Positions 1 through 8,347 of a DNA stretch of 64,000 nucleotides are shown in pieces (the first letter of the stretch is position 1; each line of letters opens with the position of its first letter). The translations under genes and the position numbers were made by a program. The stretch lies in the NCBI RefSeq assembly GCF_006715765.1, contig NZ_VFNV01000001.1, positions 1,364,001 to 1,428,000 of the forward strand, given 5' to 3'. The DNA is from Rarobacter incanus (lineage in GTDB: Bacteria > Actinomycetota > Actinomycetes > Actinomycetales > Cellulomonadaceae). The notes under the pieces were generated by a model. The model saw only the letters and a list, made by a program, of their open reading frames with translations. It was not told the origin of the DNA and made no database searches.

Positions 1-474
1 ACACCGGGTCAATTATGGTCAACACTGACACAAATGCCGGTGGGCGAAATGCTACCACAGGATGACACGGCCGGGAGCGTGCCGGAACTCCGCGGATTTC
101 GGTTTGGAGTTGGCCTCCACCTCGATGTATTTATTACTTAAACTATCGCGATTGGTTTCTCAGGTCTACTGCCCTCTCGCCTTCGGGTAACGTGGTCAAC
201 TCCGACCTCACGCAAAGCGACAGCACGGTTGTTCGCGGTCGCTATTGGATGTGCGACAGGTTCGGCCACACCGATGTCCGGCGGACCGGCCGTGCACGAG
301 GATGCCCAGTGGCTTCCACGCGCGGCTACAGTGGGCCGCGCAAGCGTGGCCCTGTGGCGTATGTCCACCCGATCACTGCTTCGCTCACATAAAGTCGCTT
401 GAAATGCCTAGATGTCGACCCTGGCGAACGAGATTGAAATGCTTCGAGTTCGCCAGCGCATCGACATCCTTAAG
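1..474. other. Left flank without a supportable gene
   Basis: Short overlapping open frames occur on both strands, but none has a convincing ribosome-binding site or recognisable protein family. The stretch is less GC-rich in places than the gene-dense parts of the window. It ends directly at the left inverted repeat of an IS3-family element, so it may be remnant DNA at an insertion site. I see no RNA gene or strong hairpin in it. Confidence 0.5.
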
Positions 475-543
475 GGGACTGCTGCATGAGTAGGTGACAT
501 CTGATCTGGCTTGCCCGGGAGGGCGGTCTGGAAGGATGTTGCT

Positions 544-852
544 GTGCCTAAGCCCTACCCGTCCGAATTCCATGATGACGTCGTGCGCGTCGCCCGCAAC
601 CGTGAGCCCGCAGTGACGATCGAGCAGATCGGATAAGACTTCGGGGTCCACCCGATGACGCTGCACAAGTGGCTGCGTCGCGCCGACATCGACGAGAGCG
701 CCAAGCCCGGCCAGTCTCGGACCGAGGCGGCGGAGATCCGTGAGGCGCGCAAGCGGATCCGACTCCTCGAGCAGGAGAACGAGGTCCTTTGGCGGGCGGC
801 GGCGTATCTGTCGCAGGCGAACCTGCCGGGAAAAGGCTCTACCCGCTCGTGA
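544..852 (+). pseudogene. IS3 transposase orfA with in-frame TAA at codon 31
   Basis: From the GTG at 544 the frame encodes a helix-turn-helix protein of the HTH_Tnp_1/IS3 OrfA type, about 102 codons long. It shows a DFGVHPMTLHKW turn region and a C-terminal leucine-zipper-like heptad region (IRLLEQENEVL). The reading is cut by TAA at 634-636, inside the HTH. An ATG at 655 could restart translation but would lose the first helix. The second copy at 17692-21138 has the identical TAA at the same codon, so the stop predates the divergence of the two copies. OrfA would normally be joined to the downstream orfB by frameshifting. Confidence 0.85.
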
Positions 853-1736
853 CAGAGCTCGCCGCTGACGGAGTCCCCGTCGCGGTGACGCGCCGGGTTC
901 TCAAGCTCTCCCGCCAGCCCTACTACCTGTGGCTGGCTGACCCCATCACGCCCAGCGAGGTGGTGGAGGCGTATCGCACGAACGCGCTGTTCGACGCCCA
1001 CCAGGACGACCCCGAGCTCGGGCACCGGCTCCTCGCCGACGAGGCCCGTGATGAGGGCGAAGCAATGTCGGACCGGACCGCGTGGCGGATCGCCGCGAGC
1101 AACGGCTGGTGGAGCGCGTTCGGGAAACCCAAGCGCGGCAAGCACCGCAAGCCGGGCCCGCCCGTCCACGACGACCTCTGCGCCGTCGTCGACGAGCACG
1201 GCAGGACCCGGCAGGTGTTCGCCGCCGACGCGCCGAACGAACTCTGGCTCGTGGACATCACGGAGCACAAGACCGCGGAGGGCAAGCTCTACTGTTGCGC
1301 GATCAAAGACGCGTTCTCAGGTCGGATCGTCGCGTACTCAATCGACTCCCGAATGAAGTCTCGTTTGGCTGTTCAGGCGCTCGAGAACGCCGTCGCCATG
1401 CGCGGTGACGTCGCAGGCTGCGTGGTCCATTCGCACCGAGGATCTCAATTCCGAAGCAGGAAATTCCTGCGCGCGCTGACCCGTCACCGCATGATCGGGT
1501 CCATGGGCCGAGTCGGCTCCAGCGGAGACAACGCGGCCATGGAGAGCTTCTTCGCGCTCCTGCAGAACAACGTCCTCGACCGCCAGTCCTGGACCACGCG
1601 TGAGCAGTTGCGCATCGCGATCGGGACCTGGATCGAACCGACCTACCACCGCCGACGTCGACAGGCCCGCCTGGGCCGTTTGACGCCCATCGAGTTCGAG
1701 ACCATCATGAACACGACCGTCACACTGGCGGCGTGA
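789..1736 (+). CDS. IS3-family transposase orfB (rve DDE integrase), catalytic Asp changed to His
   Basis: This 315-codon frame encodes the integrase core that cuts and joins IS ends. A preceding HTH_21-like region is followed by the first catalytic Asp in LWLVDITEH and the catalytic Glu in DNAAMESFF. The second catalytic Asp, normally in HSDRGSQ, is His here (VVHSHRGSQF), which should abolish strand transfer. Copy 2 retains the Asp at this place but has a stop three codons later. The frame lies out of phase with orfA, and the first codons are probably reached only by frameshift. This copy is likely catalytically dead even though its frame is open. Confidence 0.9.
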   Translation: MAGGGVSVAGEPAGKRLYPLVTELAADGVPVAVTRRVLKLSRQPYYLWLADPITPSEVVEAYRTNALFDAHQDDPELGHRLLADEARDEGEAMSDRTAWRIAASNGWWSAFGKPKRGKHRKPGPPVHDDLCAVVDEHGRTRQVFAADAPNELWLVDITEHKTAEGKLYCCAIKDAFSGRIVAYSIDSRMKSRLAVQALENAVAMRGDVAGCVVHSHRGSQFRSRKFLRALTRHRMIGSMGRVGSSGDNAAMESFFALLQNNVLDRQSWTTREQLRIAIGTWIEPTYHRRRRQARLGRLTPIEFETIMNTTVTLAA

Positions 1737-1769
1737 CTAGAAACTGTCACCTATCCGTGCAGCAGTCCC

Positions 1770-1919
1770 GCGATTGGGTGCAGTCATAATCAGGCACGAC
1801 AAACCCAACCCAGGTATCGCTTAACCGCAATCAATCACCACGCACGACGCCACCTCGACGCTAGGCAACCGCCCCCGCTGAGGGCCCACTCGGGGCACAC
1901 GCTGACAGGCCAGCCACCG
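1770..1919. other. Spacer between IS copy 1 and the glycosidase 3' end
   Basis: This is 150 bp of non-coding DNA. It should hold the 3' end of the converging glycosidase transcript, but I see no strong hairpin followed by a T-run. Confidence 0.4.
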
Positions 1920-4900
1920 TCACAGACGGAACTTAACCGACTTCTTAGCTGCGCTGTAGCCCGCGTTCCCCTTATACCGAACGATGACTTTGTGACGCGC
2001 ATTCGCCGCCGCGCGGACTGACACCGTCACCTTGCCAGACCGCCCGATACGCGCCTTCGTCGCCTTGCGCCCATCCACGCGCACGGTCAGCTTGCCAGCG
2101 ACAGATACGCCGCCCACCTTCTTCACTCTGATGGCGATTTTCGCCCGGTGACTGCCATGCTTCCGCTTTGCCGAAACCTTCAGACGGGCCTTCGCCTTGA
2201 CCACACGAACCACAACTGTGTTGCTAGTTGCATTCCATTTTTCAGAGCCAGCAAACGAGCCACGGATTGCAACCGAGCCCGCGCGCGTACGCGCAGGCAC
2301 CGTCACCGTTGCCACCTTGTTTGCGGGTACGTAGATCCTCCTGACCTTGTCGGACGCAACCTGCAAGTCAAGCCATCCACCGGTCCAAGTGCGATTGGTC
2401 ACAAGCCGAACAACAACGCTTGCCTTCTTGCCAACCGTGAAGCCCTTCGCGGGCTTTGTGAGGGTAATCGAGATTGTTCCCTTATCGGTACCGCTCGGGG
2501 GCTGCTGAGTTCCCCCAGTACCCGTCCCCCCGTCACCGGGATCCGTCCCCCCATCACCGGGATCCGGCACGTCGCTCTTCGTGACAGTGACATCAATGGA
2601 CGCAGTCGAATACGCACCGGTCGATTCAAGATGGTAGGAACCGGCATCAGCCGGAGCAGTCACCTTGAGCACGAATGCACCGTTTGCATCTGCGACGACC
2701 GCACCTGCCGAAGCCCCATTCGACCAGCGCAAGGCGATCTCGTCCTTGGGAACAAACCCTGCCCCGGTGACCTCAACCTCGCCGCCTTGTACTACTGATG
2801 AGGGATTGACAGTGATGGCGGCCTGGTCGCCGACGCATCCGTCAAGGCCAGCCGTGCCACTCGCAGTCAGCGCGATGAAGCGGCAGCCAGAATCGGTCAA
2901 GCCGCTCAAAGCGACACCGCCGTCGACTAAATCTATGTCAAAGGTCGTGCCGCCATGCGAAAGCCCCGAGATGCCTCCCGTATGAGTTGAATCGAGCCTA
3001 ATAGCAGCGACGTCGCCCTGGTCCATGCGGTAGCCATTATTAATCCACACGTCTTCGATCAGGTTAGTAACCCCGAAGATCGATGGCCTGACCCCGCTCA
3101 CCTGGGGCGTCTTATCGCGGCCTGATCCACCTTCGCGATAAACCTCAGCAAACCACTTCGAGAGCACAGTATCCCTAATCGTGGCGTTGATGAAGGTGGC
3201 TGCCCTATCGCTATCGCCGCGGGAAAGCAGTCCGTATGTGACCAGCTGCGCGTCGGGTGCCTTTTGCGCCACGCGCGCCAATCCGGCGAACTGCCTATTC
3301 GCGTCGTACTCACTATTGAACCGATCGACAACCCACCCCATGTGTTGCGCATCGAGTTGATCGACGACCATGGCGGTCGAGGTGTAGAACTGGTGGCCCG
3401 CATCGGTCCATCTGCCGGTTGCCGGGTCCTTGAACACGGTGATCCCTGCGGGGGCTGAAGTACGCGACGTGTCAAGGTAGACCTTTTGCACGGTCGTGAA
3501 TCCACGATCGCGTCCTGCTTCCGGGAAGAATAGGTCCTGATACGTGGCCGCCAGCCGCGTACGCCCTTGCACCCATTCTTCAGCATCGGCGGTCTTGCCG
3601 AGCACTCGCGATATCTTTTCGGCGTACGCAAGGTCGTAGTAGAGCGAGGCCGTGAACTCGCTGTCCACCTCGTCGGTTTCATCGTGATCCGTTGACATCC
3701 AGCGCATGTTCTCTTCTTCCCACCGCATGTGGCGGGCCAATGGGTCATACACCGCGGCTAGCCGATTTTTGTCGCCGGTCGCCTGGTACAGGATCCAGGC
3801 GGTCTGCGCCTTGCGACTGGGCAGGGATTCGCCCGCTAGCTTTCCATCCGGTGCAACCAGCGCCATCATTCCCTCGAAGGTTTGCCACGCATTCTCCGGA
3901 TCGACATGGACGAGTTGCTGCGCCCCCAGTAGGGAGTCCCAGCTAGCAGAGTTTGAAACGCCGATCGTGCCGGTGTCATACAGTGACGCCATACCCGTCC
4001 CGACGCTTGCGAACTTGTTGCCTGTTTCTGGGGTGGCGGGCATGACATTCATCTCCAGCGTGACCCAGCCCAGGTAGTACATAGATCGGATTTGGTCTGC
4101 GGTGACGCCATCGGTGTCGACCCCATGCAACGAATAGTCCTGCGCAGCCGGCACGCGAGCCAGATAGTCGTCCCACCATTGGTGTTGGGTGGCCAAGTCA
4201 GCCGTCGGATCCTTGATCGCCACAACGGCCTGTGCCTTCGCCGCCGCAACCGCATCCTCCACGGTACCCGTGCGAGCGATCATAGCGACACCAACGGCCG
4301 CTGAAGTGCCGGCGGGAATGGAAATATGCCACTGTCCGCTGCTGCCGCTGGGCACCGCGGCGCCACCATCGAATACTGGTGTAGCACCGACCGGCAACGC
4401 GATAGCGGTGACCATGGCGTCGGGGTAGGTGGTGTTGCTTATAGACACACTGTCAGCGGTGAAGGTGATGAGGTTCTTTGCCGCATCGTAGGCTGCGTCT
4501 TGACCGTATTCACCACCGATTGTGGCGTTGCCTTTCAGCAGTTGCGATGCGTCCACAACACGTGTCATTGCGTCGGCGGTGGCGAACTGATCGCGCCCGT
4601 TGATGACGCCGTCGTTGCCATAGGTACCAGTGAATGTGAGCGCGTACGGCGACCAGGTGGTAGTCAGCACCGAGGCATTGCGATAAGGAGTGGCTCCAGT
4701 ATGAATACTCACCGAGTTGAACGTGGTGGTCGAGCCCTGGGTGCCCACCTGGAACAGGCGAATTTCGAATGTTTGCGATCCGCTCAACCCGTAGGTTTCC
4801 GCCAGGTTCACCGTTATCTTCCCGGTCTTGTCCGTGTCGGCGATCAGGTTGGGGCTCAAGTCGCTACCGCTCGATCCCTTACGTATCTTGAGGGCCCACT

Positions 4901-5894
4901 TCGCGGAGGTCTGCGCGACGTCAACTGTCAGTAGTGGCGTGGCGGCAATATCTGCGACGGTCACGGTCTTTGCCACCGCGCCCCATCCGTCACCGCTCGG
5001 AATCGTGAGTGTGTTGCCTGACATCGTCGCGCCATTTGTTGACGAGGCCCACCCTCCCTGCGCAAAGTTGTCCACGAAGGGCTGCGCCCACCCGCTCACA
5101 GTGACAGAGTCGAAGGTTGCGCTAGCTCCCGATCCGCCGGTTGCCCACAGGCGGACGCGGAACGAGTGCGCACCGGACCAGCCAAGCGTCTTCGCGATGT
5201 CGAAAGTGAACGTCCCCGTTTTAGCGCTATCCGCTTGGAACAACGTGTCGAAGTCGGCACCAGTTGCCGGGTCGTTGATTTTGACGTTCCATTTCTTTGT
5301 CACGGATGTCACCTTCACGGTGAGGTATCGCGCATCGGAAATGTCGTTGACCTTGATCGTGGGGCTTTTGATGCTGCCCCACTCTTTGCCGTCATCGGTA
5401 GCGATCGTGGCAAGACCGCCTGTGGTCGCCACTGAAACCTGATCGATATCCCATCCCTGCGCATCGTTGAAGTCTTCAGTGAACGCAGTAACGTGGTTAT
5501 CTTCGGTCTGTGCGGTCACGGTTGTCTCTTGCTGAACCCGCAAGACATTGTTCAGCCTTATCGCGTCGTCATGTGCGAAGAATCCGACGTCAAGTGCCGC
5601 GTCACCGGAATCGTGCTGCGACAATTCCGTGCCGCCGCGCGGGTAATCATATGGCTGAAGGACCATGCGTGAATTGGGTGCAGATAGCCAACGCTGCTGG
5701 TCCGAATCTGTCTGCTTCAAACCATCCGCATTCATTGCGGCGGGCGAGGAGGTTGCCGCCTGAACCGCCGACTGTCGAGCCGGATCATTGCCTGCAGCTG
5801 ATGCGCTTGTGGCACCGCCAATGCCAACAGCGAGTGCGATCGCGGAAATGAATGCGATCAAGCGTCGAGCGTGCCTAGGACTAACTGAAGCCAT
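1920..5894 (-). CDS. Secreted six-hairpin (GH63/trehalase-like) glycosidase with carbohydrate-binding and Ig-like modules
   Basis: This 1324-residue protein probably hydrolyses an oligo- or polysaccharide outside the cell. A signal peptide ends near residue 34 (ATSASAA). Two jelly-roll-like binding modules follow at about 140-400, each with a WGSI/WGAV..V core. An (alpha/alpha)6 catalytic region lies at about 570-1000 (WWDDYLARVP, SNSASWDSLLGAQQ, DETDEVDSEFTASLYYDLAYA), then an IPT/Ig-like module, a Pro-Gly-Asp linker and a lysine-rich Big_3_5-like C-terminal module. I chose the ATG at 5894 because a GAGGAA site precedes it and the signal peptide begins there; the open frame extends to 5966. 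A LacI-type operator lies about 90 bp upstream. Its paralogue is the truncated gene at 62998. Substrate and exact GH family are inferred. Confidence 0.8.
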   Translation of the reverse strand: MASVSPRHARRLIAFISAIALAVGIGGATSASAAGNDPARQSAVQAATSSPAAMNADGLKQTDSDQQRWLSAPNSRMVLQPYDYPRGGTELSQHDSGDAALDVGFFAHDDAIRLNNVLRVQQETTVTAQTEDNHVTAFTEDFNDAQGWDIDQVSVATTGGLATIATDDGKEWGSIKSPTIKVNDISDARYLTVKVTSVTKKWNVKINDPATGADFDTLFQADSAKTGTFTFDIAKTLGWSGAHSFRVRLWATGGSGASATFDSVTVSGWAQPFVDNFAQGGWASSTNGATMSGNTLTIPSGDGWGAVAKTVTVADIAATPLLTVDVAQTSAKWALKIRKGSSGSDLSPNLIADTDKTGKITVNLAETYGLSGSQTFEIRLFQVGTQGSTTTFNSVSIHTGATPYRNASVLTTTWSPYALTFTGTYGNDGVINGRDQFATADAMTRVVDASQLLKGNATIGGEYGQDAAYDAAKNLITFTADSVSISNTTYPDAMVTAIALPVGATPVFDGGAAVPSGSSGQWHISIPAGTSAAVGVAMIARTGTVEDAVAAAKAQAVVAIKDPTADLATQHQWWDDYLARVPAAQDYSLHGVDTDGVTADQIRSMYYLGWVTLEMNVMPATPETGNKFASVGTGMASLYDTGTIGVSNSASWDSLLGAQQLVHVDPENAWQTFEGMMALVAPDGKLAGESLPSRKAQTAWILYQATGDKNRLAAVYDPLARHMRWEEENMRWMSTDHDETDEVDSEFTASLYYDLAYAEKISRVLGKTADAEEWVQGRTRLAATYQDLFFPEAGRDRGFTTVQKVYLDTSRTSAPAGITVFKDPATGRWTDAGHQFYTSTAMVVDQLDAQHMGWVVDRFNSEYDANRQFAGLARVAQKAPDAQLVTYGLLSRGDSDRAATFINATIRDTVLSKWFAEVYREGGSGRDKTPQVSGVRPSIFGVTNLIEDVWINNGYRMDQGDVAAIRLDSTHTGGISGLSHGGTTFDIDLVDGGVALSGLTDSGCRFIALTASGTAGLDGCVGDQAAITVNPSSVVQGGEVEVTGAGFVPKDEIALRWSNGASAGAVVADANGAFVLKVTAPADAGSYHLESTGAYSTASIDVTVTKSDVPDPGDGGTDPGDGGTGTGGTQQPPSGTDKGTISITLTKPAKGFTVGKKASVVVRLVTNRTWTGGWLDLQVASDKVRRIYVPANKVATVTVPARTRAGSVAIRGSFAGSEKWNATSNTVVVRVVKAKARLKVSAKRKHGSHRAKIAIRVKKVGGVSVAGKLTVRVDGRKATKARIGRSGKVTVSVRAAANARHKVIVRYKGNAGYSAAKKSVKFRL

Positions 5895-5984
5895 CGTGGG
5901 GTTCCTCACCGTCGAGAAATCGATGATTTGTCGTACTGCTTGCTGCAGCCACCGCGTCGTTGCCACAGCGCATCACCGTGCGCA

Positions 5985-5998
5985 CTAAACCGATTTAG
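5985..5998. promoter_or_regulatory. LacI-family operator CTAAACCGATTTAG upstream of the glycosidase
   Basis: This 14-bp palindrome has the central CG typical of LacI-family operators. It matches CTGAACCGGTTTAG at 62934-62947, upstream of the paralogous glycosidase. A LacI-type regulator lies next to that second site, so it is the likely ligand-responsive repressor of both genes. The site sits 91 bp before the chosen start codon, consistent with overlap of the promoter. Confidence 0.75.
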
Positions 5999-6183
5999 TA
6001 ATGTGAGAATACGCCATGTGGCGCGGATGTTCCACCCTGTGGCGAACCGAATGCATATTGATCACGTTACCCGCGCAGCGCCCCACACCGCTCGATCGGG
6101 TTGGCCGAGCAGCGCCGCACATCGCCTGATCGCAATGCGGGGCTATAGGGTTACTGGACAAAACGCGCGGACGGAATTAGTAA

Positions 6184-6223
6184 AGCCCTCTGACCGACGT
6201 TTTCGCAGGTCAGAGGGCTTTTC
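6184..6223 (-). terminator. Terminator downstream of tRNA-Arg
   Basis: A strong hairpin pairs AAGCCCTCTGACC with GGTCAGAGGGCTT around a loop of about 12 nt. It lies just past the 3' end of the minus-strand tRNA, and an A-tract and T-tract flank the stem, so it could also stop transcription from the other side. Confidence 0.75.
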
Positions 6224-6227
6224 CTTG

Positions 6228-6300
6228 TGCGCCCGAAGGGATTCGAACCCCCAACCTTCTGATCCGTAGTCAGATGCTCTATCCGTTGAGCTACGGGCGC
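6228..6300 (-). tRNA. tRNA-Arg (anticodon ACG)
   Basis: The 73-nt cloverleaf on the minus strand has acceptor arms GCGCCCG/CGGGCGC, a D-arm beginning TAGCTCAACGGA, the anticodon loop GACTACGGA reading ACG, and a T-arm with GGTTCGAATC. The discriminator is A and CCA is not encoded. A terminator follows immediately. Confidence 0.96.
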
Positions 6301-6575
6301 ATGGCCGCTTGAGCCAGAAAAGACTCTACCCCGTTTTGGCCTTAACCCAAAATCGGCGCGAATGGGGACCGCACCCTCCGACCGCACATGCCCGCCAGGA
6401 CCCCGTAGGGCGGCCCCAGCTCACCATGGGTGCCGACGGCCCGCGGACACGAACCCGGAGTTGGCCATCTCAGGAGGGAGAGTCGCTTCTACGGCGCCAG
6501 GACCCGATAGCGTGCAGCGCAGAAGGTGATCAGGGTCGCATGGAGGTTGAAACCTCAACAAATTCGAGCTTGCGG
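6301..6575. other. Spacer between two tRNA genes
   Basis: This 275-bp stretch has no supportable gene. It contains a small inverted repeat (GAGGTT..AACCTC near 6542-6555) shortly after the 3' end of the tRNA-Ser, possibly a weak terminator, and should hold the tRNA-Arg promoter. Confidence 0.4.
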
Positions 6576-6664
6576 CGGAGACGGAGGGATTCGAACCCTC
6601 GAACGGGTTGCCCCGTTACCACCTTAGCAGGGTGGCGCACTAGACCTGACTATGCGACGTCTCC
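6576..6664 (-). tRNA. tRNA-Ser (anticodon GCT)
   Basis: This 89-nt class II tRNA on the minus strand has acceptor arms GGAGACG/CGTCTCC, an anticodon stem-loop CCCTGCTAAGGTGG reading GCT, a long variable arm (ACGGGGCAACCCGT) and a T-loop GGTTCGAATCC. The discriminator is G, as is standard for tRNA-Ser. Confidence 0.96.
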
Positions 6665-6828
6665 TTTGTTCCGTCACGGAACGACCCAAGCGTAGCGGCA
6701 TACCCCGCCTGTCTCCAAACCGGCATCGCCCGAGACCCGCATCGATTCCTCGTCGCGCCCCTGCGCCCCGGCCTCGACACGCGCGCCTCTCTAACACCCC
6801 CGAAACCTGCACGCATTACGCTGACCCC

Positions 6829-8181
6829 ATGGACGTTGCAGTGCTCGGCGCGACAGGTGACGTGGGTCGGCAGATTTGTGCGCAACTCATCGAACGGCGC
6901 GTACTGCCGCCGACCTCGCGGCTGCAGCTTGTAGGCAGATCGGGTGGCGCATCTGCGTCGGCCACGCACGGCCTGCGGGCGGACCTGATCGACGCCTACG
7001 ACGAGCACGCGCCCCTGATCGATGCCGCCCTGCGGCCCGAGGACGTGGTCGCCGATGTCGTGGTGATGGCGGCCGGGCTGACGGCCCCCGCGCGCGCAGG
7101 CGGATCAGTTGACCGCAACGCCCTGGCCGCCGCAAACGCCCGCGTCTTCGCATCGTACGCGGACGCAATTGCCCGCTACGGTTCCGGCCACGAGGTCGTC
7201 ATCGTGGTCTCCAATCCCGTCGAATTGGGCGTCGATGTGGTCGCCCGCAGGCTCGATCGCCACCGCGTGATCGGCATGGGAGCTTGGCTCGACACGCTGC
7301 GCTTCCGGCGCGAGATCGCCGCATCCCTTGGCGTGCGCCGCCAGCGCGTCGGCGGCTTTGTCGTCGGTCAGCACGGCAACGGCGCGGTACCGCTGTGGTC
7401 GTCGGTACGCATCCGCGGCCTGGACACCGCGGAGCGGATCGCCGCTATGGCAACCCTGCGGGGTGATCGCACGTTTGCAACATTCGTGGACGAGATCCGC
7501 CAGGCCACCCACACTCTCGACGATATTGCGACCCTCGACGTGGAACAGGCATTCGCGACGATTGACTCCTGGCCACCGGACCTGCGAGTAGTCGCGCGGC
7601 CGTGGATGACGCACCAGTCCGGCTCAAAGACGGCGAATGGGACCGCGGGAGCGGCCGTCGATCTGGTCGACACGGTGCTGGACGGCCGCGACATAGTCGT
7701 CGCGGGCCAGGTGCGGCTGGAGGGCGAGATTTCCCTACTCGGCTCCCCGGTCGCCGGGGTTCTCGGGGTTCCCGTGGTCTTGGGTCCGGAAGGATGGCGG
7801 CGCGTGCTGCTCGATCCGCTTGCGGCGGACGAAGAGGCCCTGCTTGCCGCCTCCGCCCGCAGCATCGCTGCGGTCGTCGATTCGGTGGCAGCAACCGTCG
7901 AGCCCGTCGTCTGCGCGCGGCGGGAGGAAGATGATTACGCCGAACAAATCGAGTGGATCGCCGACGTGCGCGGCGCCGACCAGACGGGCACCCTAACCGC
8001 ATTGGCGTCCGTGTTTTCCAGCCGCGGCGTGAACTTCGAATCGTTCGCCACGCTCGACGTCGCAGACGGGGTCGGCGCCATGCGAATCGCGTTCACATCG
8101 TCGCCGCGCCTACAACGCGTCCTGGCGCGCACCATCGACCGACTGGCCGTCATCGAATCGGTGACGATGCGCCGCGCGTAA
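6829..8181 (+). CDS. Malate/lactate-dehydrogenase-like oxidoreductase with C-terminal ACT-like extension
   Basis: The 450-residue protein begins with a Rossmann motif (AVLGATGDVG) and keeps LDH/MDH landmarks. These are VVSNPVELG for the cofactor loop, LDTLRFR holding the catalytic Asp and substrate Arg, and GQHGNGAVPLW with the proton-relay His. It probably reduces or oxidises a 2-hydroxy acid with NAD(P). After about residue 310 the sequence leaves the usual fold length, and the last 75 residues (ADQTGTLTALASVFSSRGVN) resemble an ACT-type ligand-binding domain. That fusion is unusual for this family. I chose the ATG at 6829 because the Rossmann strand starts there. No good ribosome-binding site precedes it, so the mRNA may be leaderless. 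The substrate is unknown. Confidence 0.78.
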   Translation: MDVAVLGATGDVGRQICAQLIERRVLPPTSRLQLVGRSGGASASATHGLRADLIDAYDEHAPLIDAALRPEDVVADVVVMAAGLTAPARAGGSVDRNALAAANARVFASYADAIARYGSGHEVVIVVSNPVELGVDVVARRLDRHRVIGMGAWLDTLRFRREIAASLGVRRQRVGGFVVGQHGNGAVPLWSSVRIRGLDTAERIAAMATLRGDRTFATFVDEIRQATHTLDDIATLDVEQAFATIDSWPPDLRVVARPWMTHQSGSKTANGTAGAAVDLVDTVLDGRDIVVAGQVRLEGEISLLGSPVAGVLGVPVVLGPEGWRRVLLDPLAADEEALLAASARSIAAVVDSVAATVEPVVCARREEDDYAEQIEWIADVRGADQTGTLTALASVFSSRGVNFESFATLDVADGVGAMRIAFTSSPRLQRVLARTIDRLAVIESVTMRRA

Positions 8182-8347
8182 ACAAAAAGCTATCGGCTAG
8201 TTACCAACGGAATCGCCAGACCGGGCTTGACCACGACGGACTCCAGTTGCTAGTCCCAGTCCACATGCACCAGTAGCCCCAAACCGCATGCATATTTTCG
8301 AGGACGCGCGAACGGGAGGGGCGGCCTCGTCGGCAATACGGCGATTC

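Larger units (their letters stand above)
475..1769 (+). mobile_element. IS3-family insertion sequence, copy 1 (1295 bp)
   Basis: The element is bounded by imperfect inverted repeats: GGGACTGCTGCA then TAGGTGACA at 475-499, mirrored at 1745-1769 with ATAGGTGACA. It holds the usual IS3 arrangement of a small HTH orfA and an rve-type orfB in another frame, normally joined by programmed frameshifting. The same ends and exact net length recur at 17692-21138 in the opposite orientation, once a group II intron is removed there. No 3-4 bp target duplication is visible (TAAG on the left, GCGA on the right). Both reading frames carry damaging changes, so the copy is probably inactive. Confidence 0.93.

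Noticed and set aside
138-392. Overlapping small frames on both strands at the left edge
   Set aside because: None has a family, good start signal or consistent codon use.
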